Source of the DNA: Agapetus fuscipes
Taxonomy: Eukaryota; Arthropoda; Insecta; Trichoptera; Glossosomatidae
Assembly (NCBI GenBank): GCA_951799405.1
Contig: OX637334.1
Coordinates: forward strand, 2,976,001-3,040,000
Direction of reading: 5' to 3'
DNA length: 64,000 bases
The notes under the pieces were generated by a model. That model did not search any database, was not told where the DNA came from, and saw nothing but the letters and a program-made list of their open reading frames with translations. This document shows, one piece after another, positions 63,986 through 64,000 of this stretch. Within the stretch, counting starts at the first letter, position 1. Every line of letters starts with the position of its first letter. The translations under genes were made by a program, and so were the position numbers.

Positions 63986-64000
63986 CGTAGAACCAATGTG

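Noticed and set aside
1..64000. CRISPR arrays, bacterial genes, viral genes or rRNA
   Set aside because: No regularly spaced identical repeats with unique spacers, no long bacterial-type ORFs, no recognisable viral or ribosomal RNA segments were seen.

Overview
The window comes from a large, AT-rich, repeat-dense eukaryotic genome. Introns are long with canonical GT-AG ends, and there are no operons, bacterial genes or CRISPR arrays. The only host gene I can name is the 5' part of a COE/EBF-family transcription factor (collier/knot in Drosophila) on the + strand. Its N-terminal sequence (WGRKLYP, RGPx[18 protein letters not shown]) is closest to insect collier as I remember it, so an arthropod, probably an insect, is the best guess. 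Abundant TACC/GGTA runs fit several insect orders, and I cannot name the species.

Layout. 1-13 kb is intergenic and filled with transposon debris. 13-19.2 kb has several GC-rich islands, including a promoter-like block with a GC box and two CCAAT boxes near 16.9 kb, leading into the collier leader. Collier exons lie at about 19301-19348, 20477-20615, 37691-37844, 43250-43313 and 52606-52661. The last four encode 135 residues from an ATG at 20485, and all phases agree. The zinc-knuckle exon and everything after it lie beyond the window. An unrelated exon-like ORF of good quality sits at 55282-55427 inside the open-ended fifth intron.

The introns and flanks are a mosaic of short mobile elements: three tRNA-derived SINE families (called tS1, tS2, tS3 here); a very abundant ~250-300 bp repeat (SR300) ending in a heptamer-like microsatellite; a 4-bp-TSD foldback MITE family (TIR ending CTTGTTT); several single-family TIR MITEs; a 3.69 kb TIR element with a perfect 8-bp duplication carrying a broken piggyBac transposase; foldback elements with arms of 15-bp tandem repeats; 3' ends of at least four non-LTR retrotransposons; and a set of palindromes centred on a hammerhead-like core. 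Many are nested, giving a relative insertion order.

The most interesting signals are: the recurring hammerhead-like core with one conserved extra nucleotide; the 3' tail shared by tS2 and a LINE at 24.6 kb; a tS2/tS1 chimeric SINE; a SINE-in-MITE-in-SINE nest; three CACGTG boxes at exactly 11-bp pitch; a strong-context ATG that is out of frame with the conserved collier N-terminus; and the orphan exon. All family identities come from reading the sequence; none was checked against a database.
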